Assembly (NCBI RefSeq): GCF_024199905.1 | Contig: NZ_JANAFB010000012.1 | Coordinates: forward strand, 23,850-87,849 | Length of the DNA stretch: 64,000 nt | DNA from: Rothia santali | Lineage (GTDB): Bacteria; Actinomycetota; Actinomycetes; Actinomycetales; Micrococcaceae | Direction of reading: 5' to 3' | Shown: positions 1 to 7,507 of the stretch, piece by piece | Numbering within the stretch: position 1 is the first letter of the stretch | Layout of the letters: every line of letters starts with the position of its first letter | Notes under the pieces: model-generated | What the model saw: only the letters and a program-made list of their open reading frames with translations | What the model was told of the DNA's origin: nothing | Database searches by the model: none | Position numbers and translations under genes: made by a program

Positions 1-1
1 C

Positions 2-1327
2 GGCCGGAAGCAGATCTCCTCCTTCCGCGCGTTCACCATCTCCGCGGCGGCCCGCGTGGGCACCGGCAACATCGCCGGCGTCGCCATCGCGATCAGCGCG
101 GGCGGGCCCGGCTCGGTGTTCTGGATGTGGCTCATGGCCGCGATCGGCGGGGCCAGCGCCTTCGTCGAGTCGCTGCTCGCGCAGCTGTACAAGCACCAGG
201 GCCGCGACGCCTACGTCGGCGGGCCGGCCTACTACATGCAGCGGGGCCTCAGGGCCCGCTGGATGGGCGTGATCTTCGCGGTCATCATCTGCATCACCTA
301 CGGCTTCGCGTTCAACTCGGTGCAGTCGAACTCCATCGTCGACGCCGTCTCGCAGTCCACCGCCTTCGTCTCCCCCGACCTCGCGGAGAGCTTCGGGCTG
401 AAGGTCGCCATCGGCCTCCTCCTCGTGGTCTGCGCCGCGCTGGTCATCTTCGGCGGCGTGCGGTCCATCTCGGCCGTCAGCCAGGTCGTCGTGCCGGTCA
501 TGGCCGTGCTGTACGTCCTGCTCGGCCTGACCGTCGTCGTGCTGAACCTCGGCGAGGTGCCCGCCATGGTCGTGCAGATCATCGAGGGGGCCTTCGGCAT
601 CCGGGAGTTCGTGGTGGGCGGCCTCATGGGCGTCATCATCACCGGCATGCAGCGCGGGCTGTTCTCCAACGAGGCCGGCATGGGCTCGGCGCCCAACGCG
701 GGGGCCACCGCCGCGGTCTCGCACCCGGCCAAGCAGGGCCTGGTGCAGTCGCTGGGCGTCTACTTCGACACCATGATCATCTGCTCGATCACCGCCTTCA
801 TCGTGCTGCTGTCCAACCCCACGTTCGGGGACGAGACCCAGGGCGCCTCCCTGACCCAGAACGCGCTGTCGGCGCAGCTGGGCGACTGGGCGCTGCACTT
901 CCTGACGGTCGCGATCTTCCTCTTCGCCTTCACCTCGCTGATCGGCAACTACTACTACGGCGAGTCGAACATCCAGTTCCTCACCAAGTCCACGCTGGTG
1001 CTGCAGGTCTACCGCCTGCTGGTCCTGCTCTGCGTCTTCGCGGGCGCCGTCATCGCCCTGGACCTCGCGTGGGCCGCGGCCGATCTGTTCATGGCGTTCA
1101 TGGCCTTCATCAACCTCGTCGCCATCGCGCTGCTGGCGGGCGTGGCCGTCAAGGTCATGAAGCACTACCAGCGGCAGCGGAAGGCCGGCGAGGAGCCGAT
1201 CTTCCACGCCTCGGACCTGCCGGAGCTCACCGGCATCGAGGTCTGGGACGGCAACGACGAGGTCACGACCCGGCAGTTCTGGGTCCAGCACTTCGCCGGC
1301 AAGGAGAAGCAGAAGGCCCGGCGGTAG
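2..1327 (+). CDS. Sodium:alanine symporter, AGCS family (5' truncated)
   Basis: Membrane symporter that imports alanine or glycine with Na+. The reading frame is open to the left edge of the window, so the start and the first helices lie outside; about 441 residues are present of a family that is usually 450-500 long. The visible part starts with the conserved stretch around AARVGTGNIAGVA and carries the family signature FSNEAGMGSAPNAGATA near base 665, followed by further hydrophobic segments and a charged cytoplasmic tail ending EKQKARR. The GTG at base 56 is internal, not the start. The gene stands alone, with a hairpin downstream. The substrate is inferred from the family. Confidence 0.93.
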   Translation, partial: GRKQISSFRAFTISAAARVGTGNIAGVAIAISAGGPGSVFWMWLMAAIGGASAFVESLLAQLYKHQGRDAYVGGPAYYMQRGLRARWMGVIFAVIICITYGFAFNSVQSNSIVDAVSQSTAFVSPDLAESFGLKVAIGLLLVVCAALVIFGGVRSISAVSQVVVPVMAVLYVLLGLTVVVLNLGEVPAMVVQIIEGAFGIREFVVGGLMGVIITGMQRGLFSNEAGMGSAPNAGATAAVSHPAKQGLVQSLGVYFDTMIICSITAFIVLLSNPTFGDETQGASLTQNALSAQLGDWALHFLTVAIFLFAFTSLIGNYYYGESNIQFLTKSTLVLQVYRLLVLLCVFAGAVIALDLAWAAADLFMAFMAFINLVAIALLAGVAVKVMKHYQRQRKAGEEPIFHASDLPELTGIEVWDGNDEVTTRQFWVQHFAGKEKQKARR

Positions 1328-1337
1328 GGCCGACGAC

Positions 1338-1373
1338 GCCGCGGCCCGCTTCCCCGGGGAGGCGGGCCGCGGC
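1338..1373 (+). terminator. Hairpin after the AGCS symporter
   Basis: Perfect 12-bp stem (GCCGCGGCCCGC with GCGGGCCGCGGC) around a 12-nt loop, 10 bases after the stop codon. No clear T run follows, which is common for terminators in very GC-rich genomes. Confidence 0.6.
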
Positions 1374-1514
1374 ACTTCATCGTCATCATCTCTCCCCCAT
1401 CCACAGCCGGTTGAGGAACCCGTTCGGCCTGCGTAGGCTGGATTCTGTTAGCCCCGTGTGGACCGCTGGCTCAGGCCATGTCGCCGGGGCTTCGACTTTT
1501 CGGGGAGGGTCGGC

Positions 1515-2210
1515 ATGTCCGTTACGTGGATTGATGACTGGCTCGGCGCGCCTCGCTTCAAGCGGTACGTCGAGGCCTGTGGCGGCGACGCCGTGCGTGC
1601 GCTGGAGCTCTACGAATGGAATGCCCAGCTCGGCCAGGCGCTGATGCGGGACATCGGCCATTTCGAGATCGCGTTGAGGAATGCCTACGACGTTGCAGTC
1701 TCCCACCGATGGCGTGGCAACGATCATTGGCTCCTCGACCCGGAGTCTCCCGCTGTGGCGCCGATCTGGCGGATCAAGAAGGACCGCATGGGGCTCAAGA
1801 GGGGGGTCGACGTCAACTACCCCAATCGACGCACGGTTGATCGCGCCATTCATCGATGTGGCGGCGTCCGAGCGACGCCGGGCAAAGTCATCGCAGAGCT
1901 GAGCCTCGGGTTCTGGAGCCACCTGACGAGCGCCTCTCATGAGAAGAGCCTGTGGGTCCCCTACCTGCACCCCGCCTTTCCGCCCGGCACGAACCGCCCC
2001 AACGTGGACAAGACCATCAGCGACATCACCGCCGTCCGCAATCGCATCGCCCATCACGAACCCATCTTCGACAGGGGCGCGGTGCCGCGTCAGGAACCCG
2101 GGCGACTTCACGCCGAGCTCATGAGGACGCTCACCCAGCTCGCTCCCGCCGCCGGGGACCACGTCGCCAGGACGACGGCCGTGCCCTCCGTGCTCTCACG
2201 CCGCCCCTGA
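1515..2210 (+). CDS. Abi family protein with HEPN motif (putative abortive-infection RNase)
   Basis: 231 residues resembling the Abi_2/AbiD-AbiF family. The C-terminal part contains the HEPN signature R-N-x-x-x-H (AVRNRIAHHEPIF), the catalytic motif of HEPN ribonucleases; upstream are the family-like stretches MRDIGHFEIALRNAYD and LSLGFWSHL. The start is ATG 1515, because GGGAGGG lies 5 bases upstream; the frame is open to a GTG at 1458 that has no ribosome binding site. The gene is a singleton without a visible antitoxin, and its base composition looks less extreme than its neighbours, consistent with acquisition. By family it would act in the cytoplasm as an RNA-cleaving phage-defence effector; the actual activity is inferred. 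Confidence 0.8.
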   Translation: MSVTWIDDWLGAPRFKRYVEACGGDAVRALELYEWNAQLGQALMRDIGHFEIALRNAYDVAVSHRWRGNDHWLLDPESPAVAPIWRIKKDRMGLKRGVDVNYPNRRTVDRAIHRCGGVRATPGKVIAELSLGFWSHLTSASHEKSLWVPYLHPAFPPGTNRPNVDKTISDITAVRNRIAHHEPIFDRGAVPRQEPGRLHAELMRTLTQLAPAAGDHVARTTAVPSVLSRRP

Positions 2211-2274
2211 GCCCTGCCCTCCCGGGCGGCGTCGTGACACAATGGATCCGCAGCGGATCAGGGAGGTTCCACAC

Positions 2275-2640
2275 GTGGCATATACCGAGGTCGAGGTCTT
2301 CATCCCGGCGGGCGGCGCGGAGGACGCGGAGCGCGAGGAGTTCCTCGACGCCGCGGCCGGGCTCGCCCAGGAGGGCTACCCCATCACCGTGTACGTGCGC
2401 GGGGAGGACGAGTGGGCCTTCGAGCAGTGCGAGCACGTCGCGGACATGATCGCCGCATCCGGCGACGTCGTCCTGCCCATCACGCTGCTGGGCCCCCGGA
2501 TCGTGGCCTCGTGGATGTACCCCACCGGCGAGCAGATGCAGCGCTTCGCGAAGGCCGCCGAGCCGAAGCGGCAGGACCCGCGGTTCTCCGCGGCGGCCGC
2601 GGCGGGCGGGGTTCGCCGCCCATCCCAGACCTTTCGACGA
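2275..2640 (+). CDS. ArsD-like thioredoxin-fold small protein, 3' end unresolved
   Basis: Start GTG 2275 has GGGAGG 8 bases upstream. The first about 100 residues (AYTEVEVFIPAGG... LPITLLGPRIVASWMYPTGEQ) follow the layout of ArsD metallochaperone/repressor proteins: an initial strand EVFxPA, a middle helix, then LPxxLLxxxIVxSxxYPT. The cysteines that bind arsenic in ArsD (a CC pair and a later C near residues 12-18) are absent. No stop codon follows where expected: the frame stays open to 3243, deep into the next gene, and the sequence after about residue 110 is arginine-rich shadow translation. The given end is therefore approximate, and a frameshift near the G/C tract at 2590-2620 is likely. 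It sits directly upstream of the cyclitol genes, but a role there is unproven. Confidence 0.5.
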
Positions 2641-2656
2641 GGAAAGCGCAGCAGAC

Positions 2657-3580
2657 ATGGCAGAGACCACCGAGAACAAGCTCATCATCGGAACCGCCCC
2701 CGACTCCTGGGGCGTGTGGTTCCCCGAGGACGAGAAGCAGACCCCCTGGCAGCGCTTCCTCGACGAGGTCGCGGAGGCCGGGTACCGGTGGATCGAGCTG
2801 GGGCCCTACGGCTACCTGCCGACCGACCCGCAGACCCTCGCGCGGGAGCTGAAGGCGCGCGACCTCAGGGTCAGCGCGGGCACCGTGTTCACCGCGTTCC
2901 ACCGCGGGCACGAGCAGTGGGACCTCGCGTGGGAGCCGGCCCGGAAGGTCGCCGAGCTGACCGCCGCGATGGACGGGCAGCACGTCGTCGTGATCCCCGC
3001 CCAGTGGCGCGACGACAAGACCGGCCGGGAGATGGAGCCGCGCACGCTCGAGGAGCGGCAGTGGGAGGACCTGGCCCGCGGCCACGACCGGCTGGGGAAG
3101 GTCCTGCAGGAGGAGTTCGGGCTGTACCAGCAGTTCCACTCCCACGCGGACACCCACGTGGAGACCATGGAGCAGATCGAGCGGTTCCTCGCCGCGACCG
3201 ACCCGAAGTACACGACGCTGTGCCTGGACACCGGGCACGCTGAGTTCGGCGGCGCGGACTCGGTCACGCTGATCGAGCGGTACCCGGAGCGGATCGGCTA
3301 CCTGCACCTCAAGCAGATCGACCCCGACGTGCTCGCCGAGGTCCGCAGGCACGACTGGGACTTCGGCCGGGCCACGGCCGAGGGCGTGACCATCGAGCCG
3401 CCGCACGGGCTGCCGGACCTGCGCCTGGTCATCGAGGCCGCCGAGAAGCTGAACCGCCCGCTGTTCGGCATCGTCGAGCAGGACATGTACCCGGTCAGCG
3501 ACTTCGACGTGCCCCTGCCCATCGCCAGCCGCACCCGCAAGCACCTGCTCGGCTGCGGGACCCGGACCGTCCCGGCCTGA
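2657..3580 (+). CDS. Sugar phosphate isomerase/epimerase-type TIM barrel, IolE-like (inosose dehydratase family)
   Basis: 307 residues, xylose-isomerase-like TIM barrel. Motifs in order: GTAPDSWGVWFP at the N-terminus, HSHADTHVET (about residue 160), CLDTGHAEFGG (about 197), YLHLKQIDP (about 218) and FGIVEQDMYP near the C-terminus, which together supply the usual metal-binding His, Asp and Glu ligands. IolE converts scyllo-inosose to a diketone in inositol breakdown. The neighbouring Gfo/Idh/MocA dehydrogenases and iolB support a cyclitol role, but the exact substrate is inferred. The ATG start is preceded by GAGGAAAG. It is the first well-formed gene of a plus-strand run with the dehydrogenase at 3693 and the second barrel protein at 4769. 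Confidence 0.8.
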   Translation: MAETTENKLIIGTAPDSWGVWFPEDEKQTPWQRFLDEVAEAGYRWIELGPYGYLPTDPQTLARELKARDLRVSAGTVFTAFHRGHEQWDLAWEPARKVAELTAAMDGQHVVVIPAQWRDDKTGREMEPRTLEERQWEDLARGHDRLGKVLQEEFGLYQQFHSHADTHVETMEQIERFLAATDPKYTTLCLDTGHAEFGGADSVTLIERYPERIGYLHLKQIDPDVLAEVRRHDWDFGRATAEGVTIEPPHGLPDLRLVIEAAEKLNRPLFGIVEQDMYPVSDFDVPLPIASRTRKHLLGCGTRTVPA

Positions 3581-3630
3581 CCGGGGCCGACGCCGCCCCC
3601 TCCGGATCGGCCGGGGGCCGACGCCGCCCC
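3581..3630. repeat. Direct repeat GGGGCCGACGCCGCCCC
   Basis: Two copies of a GGGCCGACGCCG core at 3584-3595 and 3615-3626, right after the stop codon of the IolE-like gene. Related cores follow the stop codons at 1327, 4670 and 25545. Confidence 0.55.
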
Positions 3631-3692
3631 GCCCGGACGGCCTCCACCGTCCCCCCACCCGACGCACACCCTTCGAAAGGAAACCCACCCCC

Positions 3693-4670
3693 ATGACCCA
3701 GGAACTGCGCATCGCCGTCGTCGGAGCCGGCCGCATGGGCTCCGACCACATCGAGCGGATCCACCGCCGCATGGAGCGGGCCCGCATCACCGCGATCGTC
3801 GACATCGACGAGGCCAAGGCCCGCGCCGCGATCGACGGCATCGAGGGCGCGAAGGTCTACACCGACTTCACCGAGGCCATCGACTCGGGCGAGGTCGACG
3901 CCGTGCTGGTCGCGACCCCCGGATTCCTGCACGAGCAGGTCCTCCTCCCGACCCTGACCAAGGGCCTGCCGATCCTGTGCGAGAAGCCGCTGACCCCCGA
4001 CTCCGAGTCTGCCTGGCGCATCGTGCAGGCCGAGGTGGCCGCGGGCCGCCGGCTCGTCCAGGTGGGCTTCATGCGCCGCTTCGACGCCGGCTACCGGGCC
4101 GTGCGCGCCGCGGTCGAGTCGGGCGAGCACGGCGAGCTGCTGGCCCTCGACTGCGAGCACATCAATCCCGAGGTCCCGGACGCCTACACCGGCCGCAACC
4201 TCATCGACGACACCGTGGTCCACGAGTTCGACGGCATGCGCTTCCTGAGCGGCGAGGAGATCGTCTCGGTGCGGGTCGCCGGCGGCAAGCGCTCGAAGCA
4301 CGCCAAGGAGGGCCTGATGGACCCGGCCCAGATCCAGATGGAGACCGAGTCCGGCGTGCGGATCACGGTCAACACCCACGTCACCTCGCAGTACGGCTAC
4401 GCGGTGACGACCCGCGCGAGCTTCGAGGGCGCCCACGTGCAGGAGGGGCTCGACGTCGTGACCCCCGGCTTCGAGGAGCGCTTCCTGGACGCCTACGACG
4501 CCGAGGTCCAGGAGTGGATCGACGCGAGCCTCGCGGGCGAGCTGGAGGGACCGGACGCGTGGGACGGCTACGCCGCCGCCGCGTGCTGCGAGGCCGGGCT
4601 GAAGGCCGTGGACGACCTCGGCCAGAGCTACCCCGTGACCCTGCAGGAGAAGCCCGAGCTGTACCGCTAG
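3693..4670 (+). CDS. Gfo/Idh/MocA oxidoreductase, inositol 2-dehydrogenase-like
   Basis: 325 residues. An N-terminal Rossmann fold with VVGAGRMGSDHIERI (about residues 10-24) binds NAD(P); the family EKP motif (ILCEKPLT) is near residue 95, with VQVGFMRRFD after it, followed by the C-terminal alpha/beta substrate domain. Length and motifs fit inositol 2-dehydrogenase IolG (myo-inositol to scyllo-inosose), although several sugar or cyclitol dehydrogenases share them. The start ATG follows GAAAGGAAA. It lies between two TIM-barrel genes in the same orientation, the usual pairing in cyclitol catabolism. The window holds three more members of this family, so substrates cannot be divided among them by sequence. 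Confidence 0.82.
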   Translation: MTQELRIAVVGAGRMGSDHIERIHRRMERARITAIVDIDEAKARAAIDGIEGAKVYTDFTEAIDSGEVDAVLVATPGFLHEQVLLPTLTKGLPILCEKPLTPDSESAWRIVQAEVAAGRRLVQVGFMRRFDAGYRAVRAAVESGEHGELLALDCEHINPEVPDAYTGRNLIDDTVVHEFDGMRFLSGEEIVSVRVAGGKRSKHAKEGLMDPAQIQMETESGVRITVNTHVTSQYGYAVTTRASFEGAHVQEGLDVVTPGFEERFLDAYDAEVQEWIDASLAGELEGPDAWDGYAAAACCEAGLKAVDDLGQSYPVTLQEKPELYR

Positions 4671-4768
4671 GGCCCGACGCCGCCGGCCCCGCGCGGGCCG
4701 GCGCCGGCGGCTTCGCCCCGCCCCTCGTGCCCACCCCTCGACCGACCATCCCCTGACGAGGAGACCCC

Positions 4769-5647
4769 GTGAAGATCGCCCTGGACCCCACCCCCTTCCA
4801 CCGCACCCACTCCCTGCTGGAGTTCCCCCGCCTGGTCAAGGACCTCGGGTACGACTACTTCCAAATGACCCCGCACCCGGACTTCATCCCGTTCTTCAAC
4901 CACCCCAAGGCCGACGACGACCTGGTGGCCGACCTGGGGAAGGCCTGCAAGGACGCCGGCGTCGAGATCGCCTCGATCCTGCCCGTGCTGCGCTGGTCCT
5001 CCCCGGACCCCGACGCCCGCGAGGCGGCCGTGCGCTCCTGGAAGCGCGCGATCCAGATCGCCGTGGACCTCGGCGTCGAGCAGATGAACACGGAGTTCTC
5101 CGGCCGGCCCGAGCTCGCCGAGGAGTCGGAGCGCGCCTTCTACCGCTCGATGGAGGAGCTGCTGCCGATCATCGAGCGCGAGGGCATCAACGTCGCGATC
5201 GACCCGCACCCGGACGACTTCGTGGAGAACGGCCTGGAGGCCTGGCGGGTCATCCGCGGGGCGAACTCGAAGAACCTCGGGTTCGCGTACGTCGCCTGCC
5301 ACGCCTTCCACATGCAGGAGGCGCCGCTGGACATCATGCGGGCCGCGGGCGACCGCATCCGCGTCACGCACGTGGCCGACACGATGGACCACCACCGCTC
5401 CAACGGCCTGCGCTACATCACCAACCCGCCCGGCAACCCGGTGCGCGTGCACCAGCACCTCAAGGTGGGCGACGGCGACGTCGACTGGGACGAGTACTTC
5501 GGCGGCCTGGCCGAGATCGGGTTCCTGGACTCGCCCGACACGGTGATGGTCTCCAGCGTCTTCGGCGAGAACGAGAACGCCGAGGAGGTCTCCCGGTACC
5601 AGCTGCGGACCATGCGCGAGCGGGTCGAGGCGGCCCGGAAGGGCTGA
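4769..5647 (+). CDS. Sugar phosphate isomerase/epimerase family TIM-barrel protein
   Basis: 292 residues from GTG 4769, with GAGGAG 7 bases upstream. It begins MKIALDPTPFHRTHSLLEFP and carries the metal-site segments MNTEFSGRP (about residue 110), IDPHPDDF (about 146), YVACHAFHM (about 175) and ITHVAD-like VTHVADTMDHH (about 195), so the barrel looks catalytically intact. It is the third gene of the plus-strand run after the IolE-like and IolG-like genes; related proteins serve as inosose isomerases or 3-keto-sugar epimerases. A cyclitol or keto-sugar substrate is inferred from context. A GC-rich hairpin lies just downstream. Confidence 0.8.
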   Translation: MKIALDPTPFHRTHSLLEFPRLVKDLGYDYFQMTPHPDFIPFFNHPKADDDLVADLGKACKDAGVEIASILPVLRWSSPDPDAREAAVRSWKRAIQIAVDLGVEQMNTEFSGRPELAEESERAFYRSMEELLPIIEREGINVAIDPHPDDFVENGLEAWRVIRGANSKNLGFAYVACHAFHMQEAPLDIMRAAGDRIRVTHVADTMDHHRSNGLRYITNPPGNPVRVHQHLKVGDGDVDWDEYFGGLAEIGFLDSPDTVMVSSVFGENENAEEVSRYQLRTMRERVEAARKG

Positions 5648-5675
5648 GCCACGCGGGGGCGGTGCCTCTCACCGG

Positions 5676-5708
5676 CCCGGGGGCGCCGTTTCTCCTCGCG
5701 CCCCGGGG
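5676..5708 (+). terminator. Possible terminator of the first cyclitol gene run
   Basis: Stem CCCGGGGGCGC with GCGCCCCGGGG (one mismatch) around an 11-nt loop, 29 bases after the stop codon of the preceding gene. No T run. Confidence 0.4.
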
Positions 5709-5866
5709 ACCCGCCTCTCCGGGTGCCCGTTCGCTCCTGGCGCTCGCGGGCCCCGGCCCCTGGTGCCCCCGCCGGACCTGTGCTTGGCTGAGACCACGCA
5801 TACAGCGCCGTCCCGCGCCGCCCTCCCGGGCGGATGCCGGGCGGCGCGTCGAGGAGGGGAGGCCCC

Positions 5867-6061
5867 GTGGCTTCGAACGAGAACCGAGAGCAGCGGCCCG
5901 CCGAGGGTCGGGAGCCGAGCGAGGCGGAGTCGAGGATCGGCATGTCCGCCGAGGAGGAGCAGCGCGAGGTGCGGCGCCAGTCCGAGAGCACCGAACCCGC
6001 CGACGAGGGCGTGGGCGCCCTGACCGACGACGAGGGCCGCGAGCCCGACACCGCGAACTAG
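5867..6061 (+). CDS. Small acidic hypothetical protein (64 aa)
   Basis: GTG start at 5867, preceded by GAGGAGGGGAGG. The product is highly charged and rich in Glu, Asp and Ser (SNENREQRPAEGREPSE near the start, ending REPDTAN). It has no membrane segment and no motif that I recognise; it looks intrinsically disordered. The strong ribosome binding site is the main evidence that it is real. It stands alone between the isomerase gene and the convergent flavoprotein gene. Confidence 0.5.
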   Translation: MASNENREQRPAEGREPSEAESRIGMSAEEEQREVRRQSESTEPADEGVGALTDDEGREPDTAN

Positions 6062-6113
6062 GCCCCCCGGGGAGCCCGGGCCGTCCATGCCGGAGGCCCG
6101 GGCTGCCGCGCGC

Positions 6114-7304
6114 TCAGGCGGAGCCGACCCGCCCCTTCAGGATCCCGTGCCAGTACAGCTGCGGCTGCATGAACAGGTCGTAGGCGTAGGTCCACGGCCG
6201 CGACCGCTGCAGGTCGGCGAGGCCGAAGGACGGCGTCGGACGCCCCTGGCGGTCGAACTCGGCCAGGAGCAGGCTCGTCCCCGAGGTGGCGATCGGCGCG
6301 ACCGAGTAGCCGTCGTACCGCGCGAAGGCCCGGCCCAGGCGCTGCGCGGCGATGTTGCGCGCCAGGATCGGCACCTGCTTCCGCAGCCCGCCGCCCGAGC
6401 GCTGGGCCCCGAGCTCCGCCGCGTCGCCCATGGCCCACACCCGCGGGTGCTCGGGGTGCCGGAGGGTCTCCGGGTCCACGGCCGCGAACCCGCCCGGCAG
6501 CCCGCTCAGCCCCGCCGCGCCGATCCACTCCGGCGCCCGGTGCCGCGGGGTCAGGTGCAGCGCGTCGAACGGGTACAGGACGGCCCCGGCCGGGGTCTCC
6601 GCCCGGACCACCTGCCCTTCGGGGTCGACGCCGCCCACCCGCGCCGAGGTCACCACCCGCACGCCGTAGCGCTCGGCCGCCGCGCGCAGCTGCTCGTCGG
6701 GGCGGTCCAGGGCAAACATGCGCCGGTCCTCCACGAGGACCGTGACGTCCAGGTCGCCGAGGACCCCGCGTCGTCTCCAGAGGTCGCACAGGATGAACAG
6801 GGGCTTGTAGCCGACGCCGCCGCACGGCACCGTCTCGGTCGCCACCGTGAACACCGCGCGGCCGCTCGTGAGCGAGGACATCAGCGTCCACGTCTTCGCG
6901 GCCAGCTCGGGGAGGTAGTTGGTCGAGGCCGCCGAGCCCACGACGGCGTCGCCGGTCCCGGGGGCCGCGTCCCAGTCGGGGCTCGAGCCGGGGCAGATGA
7001 CGAGGTCGTTGCCGGAGATCTCGCGCCCCCGGTCGGTCACGACGGCGCGCCGCTCCGGGTCCACCGCGACGACGGCCTCGGCGTACCGGTGGCACCGCGA
7101 GGGCATGGCGCGGCCCTGGGGACGCTGGGCGTGGGCGAGGTCGGCCCGCCCGGCCCCCACGTAGGAGAGCAGCGGGCGATAGGTGTGGGTCTTGGCGGGG
7201 TCCACCACCGCGACGTCGCGGCAGCCCAGGCGGCGCAGGTGGGCCGCGAGCGAGATCCCCGCGTTGCCGCCGCCGACGATCAGGACGTCGTGATGGGTGT
7301 TCAT
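6114..7304 (-). CDS. NAD(P)/FAD-dependent oxidoreductase, sulfide:quinone reductase-like
   Basis: 396 residues. N-terminal FAD-binding dinucleotide fold VLIVGGGNAGISLAAHL (residues 7-23), a second nucleotide-binding region, VWAMGDAAE (about 289-297) for FAD, and a C-terminal amphipathic tail YDLFMQPQLYWHG as in membrane-attached type II sulfide:quinone oxidoreductases such as human SQOR. Cys161 (ETVPCGGVGYKP) matches one of the two redox cysteines of that group, but the position of the second holds Ala336 (YSVAPIATSG instead of the usual CPLVTG). It may therefore oxidise another substrate or lack sulfide activity. It is a single gene within the cyclitol region, and that placement may be coincidental. 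Confidence 0.8.
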   Translation of the reverse strand: MNTHHDVLIVGGGNAGISLAAHLRRLGCRDVAVVDPAKTHTYRPLLSYVGAGRADLAHAQRPQGRAMPSRCHRYAEAVVAVDPERRAVVTDRGREISGNDLVICPGSSPDWDAAPGTGDAVVGSAASTNYLPELAAKTWTLMSSLTSGRAVFTVATETVPCGGVGYKPLFILCDLWRRRGVLGDLDVTVLVEDRRMFALDRPDEQLRAAAERYGVRVVTSARVGGVDPEGQVVRAETPAGAVLYPFDALHLTPRHRAPEWIGAAGLSGLPGGFAAVDPETLRHPEHPRVWAMGDAAELGAQRSGGGLRKQVPILARNIAAQRLGRAFARYDGYSVAPIATSGTSLLLAEFDRQGRPTPSFGLADLQRSRPWTYAYDLFMQPQLYWHGILKGRVGSA

Positions 7305-7507
7305 CCTCGGGCTCTCCTTCGCTCCGGCCGGAGGCGCCCGGCTGCGGTCGGCGAGACCGACCCGTCTCCCAGTCTGGTATGGATCCGGGCCCGTGCATAG
7401 TCCGGCCGCGGCGCCCGGGCCGCGATGCCGCGGGCGCCGCGGTGGGGCACCGGCGGCACCACGCCCGCTTCACCGGCATCGCCACGGCCGCTTCGCCGGC
7501 GCCGGGC

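Noticed and set aside
127..1644. Long arginine-rich open frame over the symporter gene
   Set aside because: Shadow of the real gene in another frame: no domain, extreme Arg/Pro/Gly content, start inside the symporter.
2230..2239. Third IolR-type site (CGTCGTGACA) before the ArsD-like gene
   Set aside because: Two of ten positions break the motif, which is not enough in this composition.
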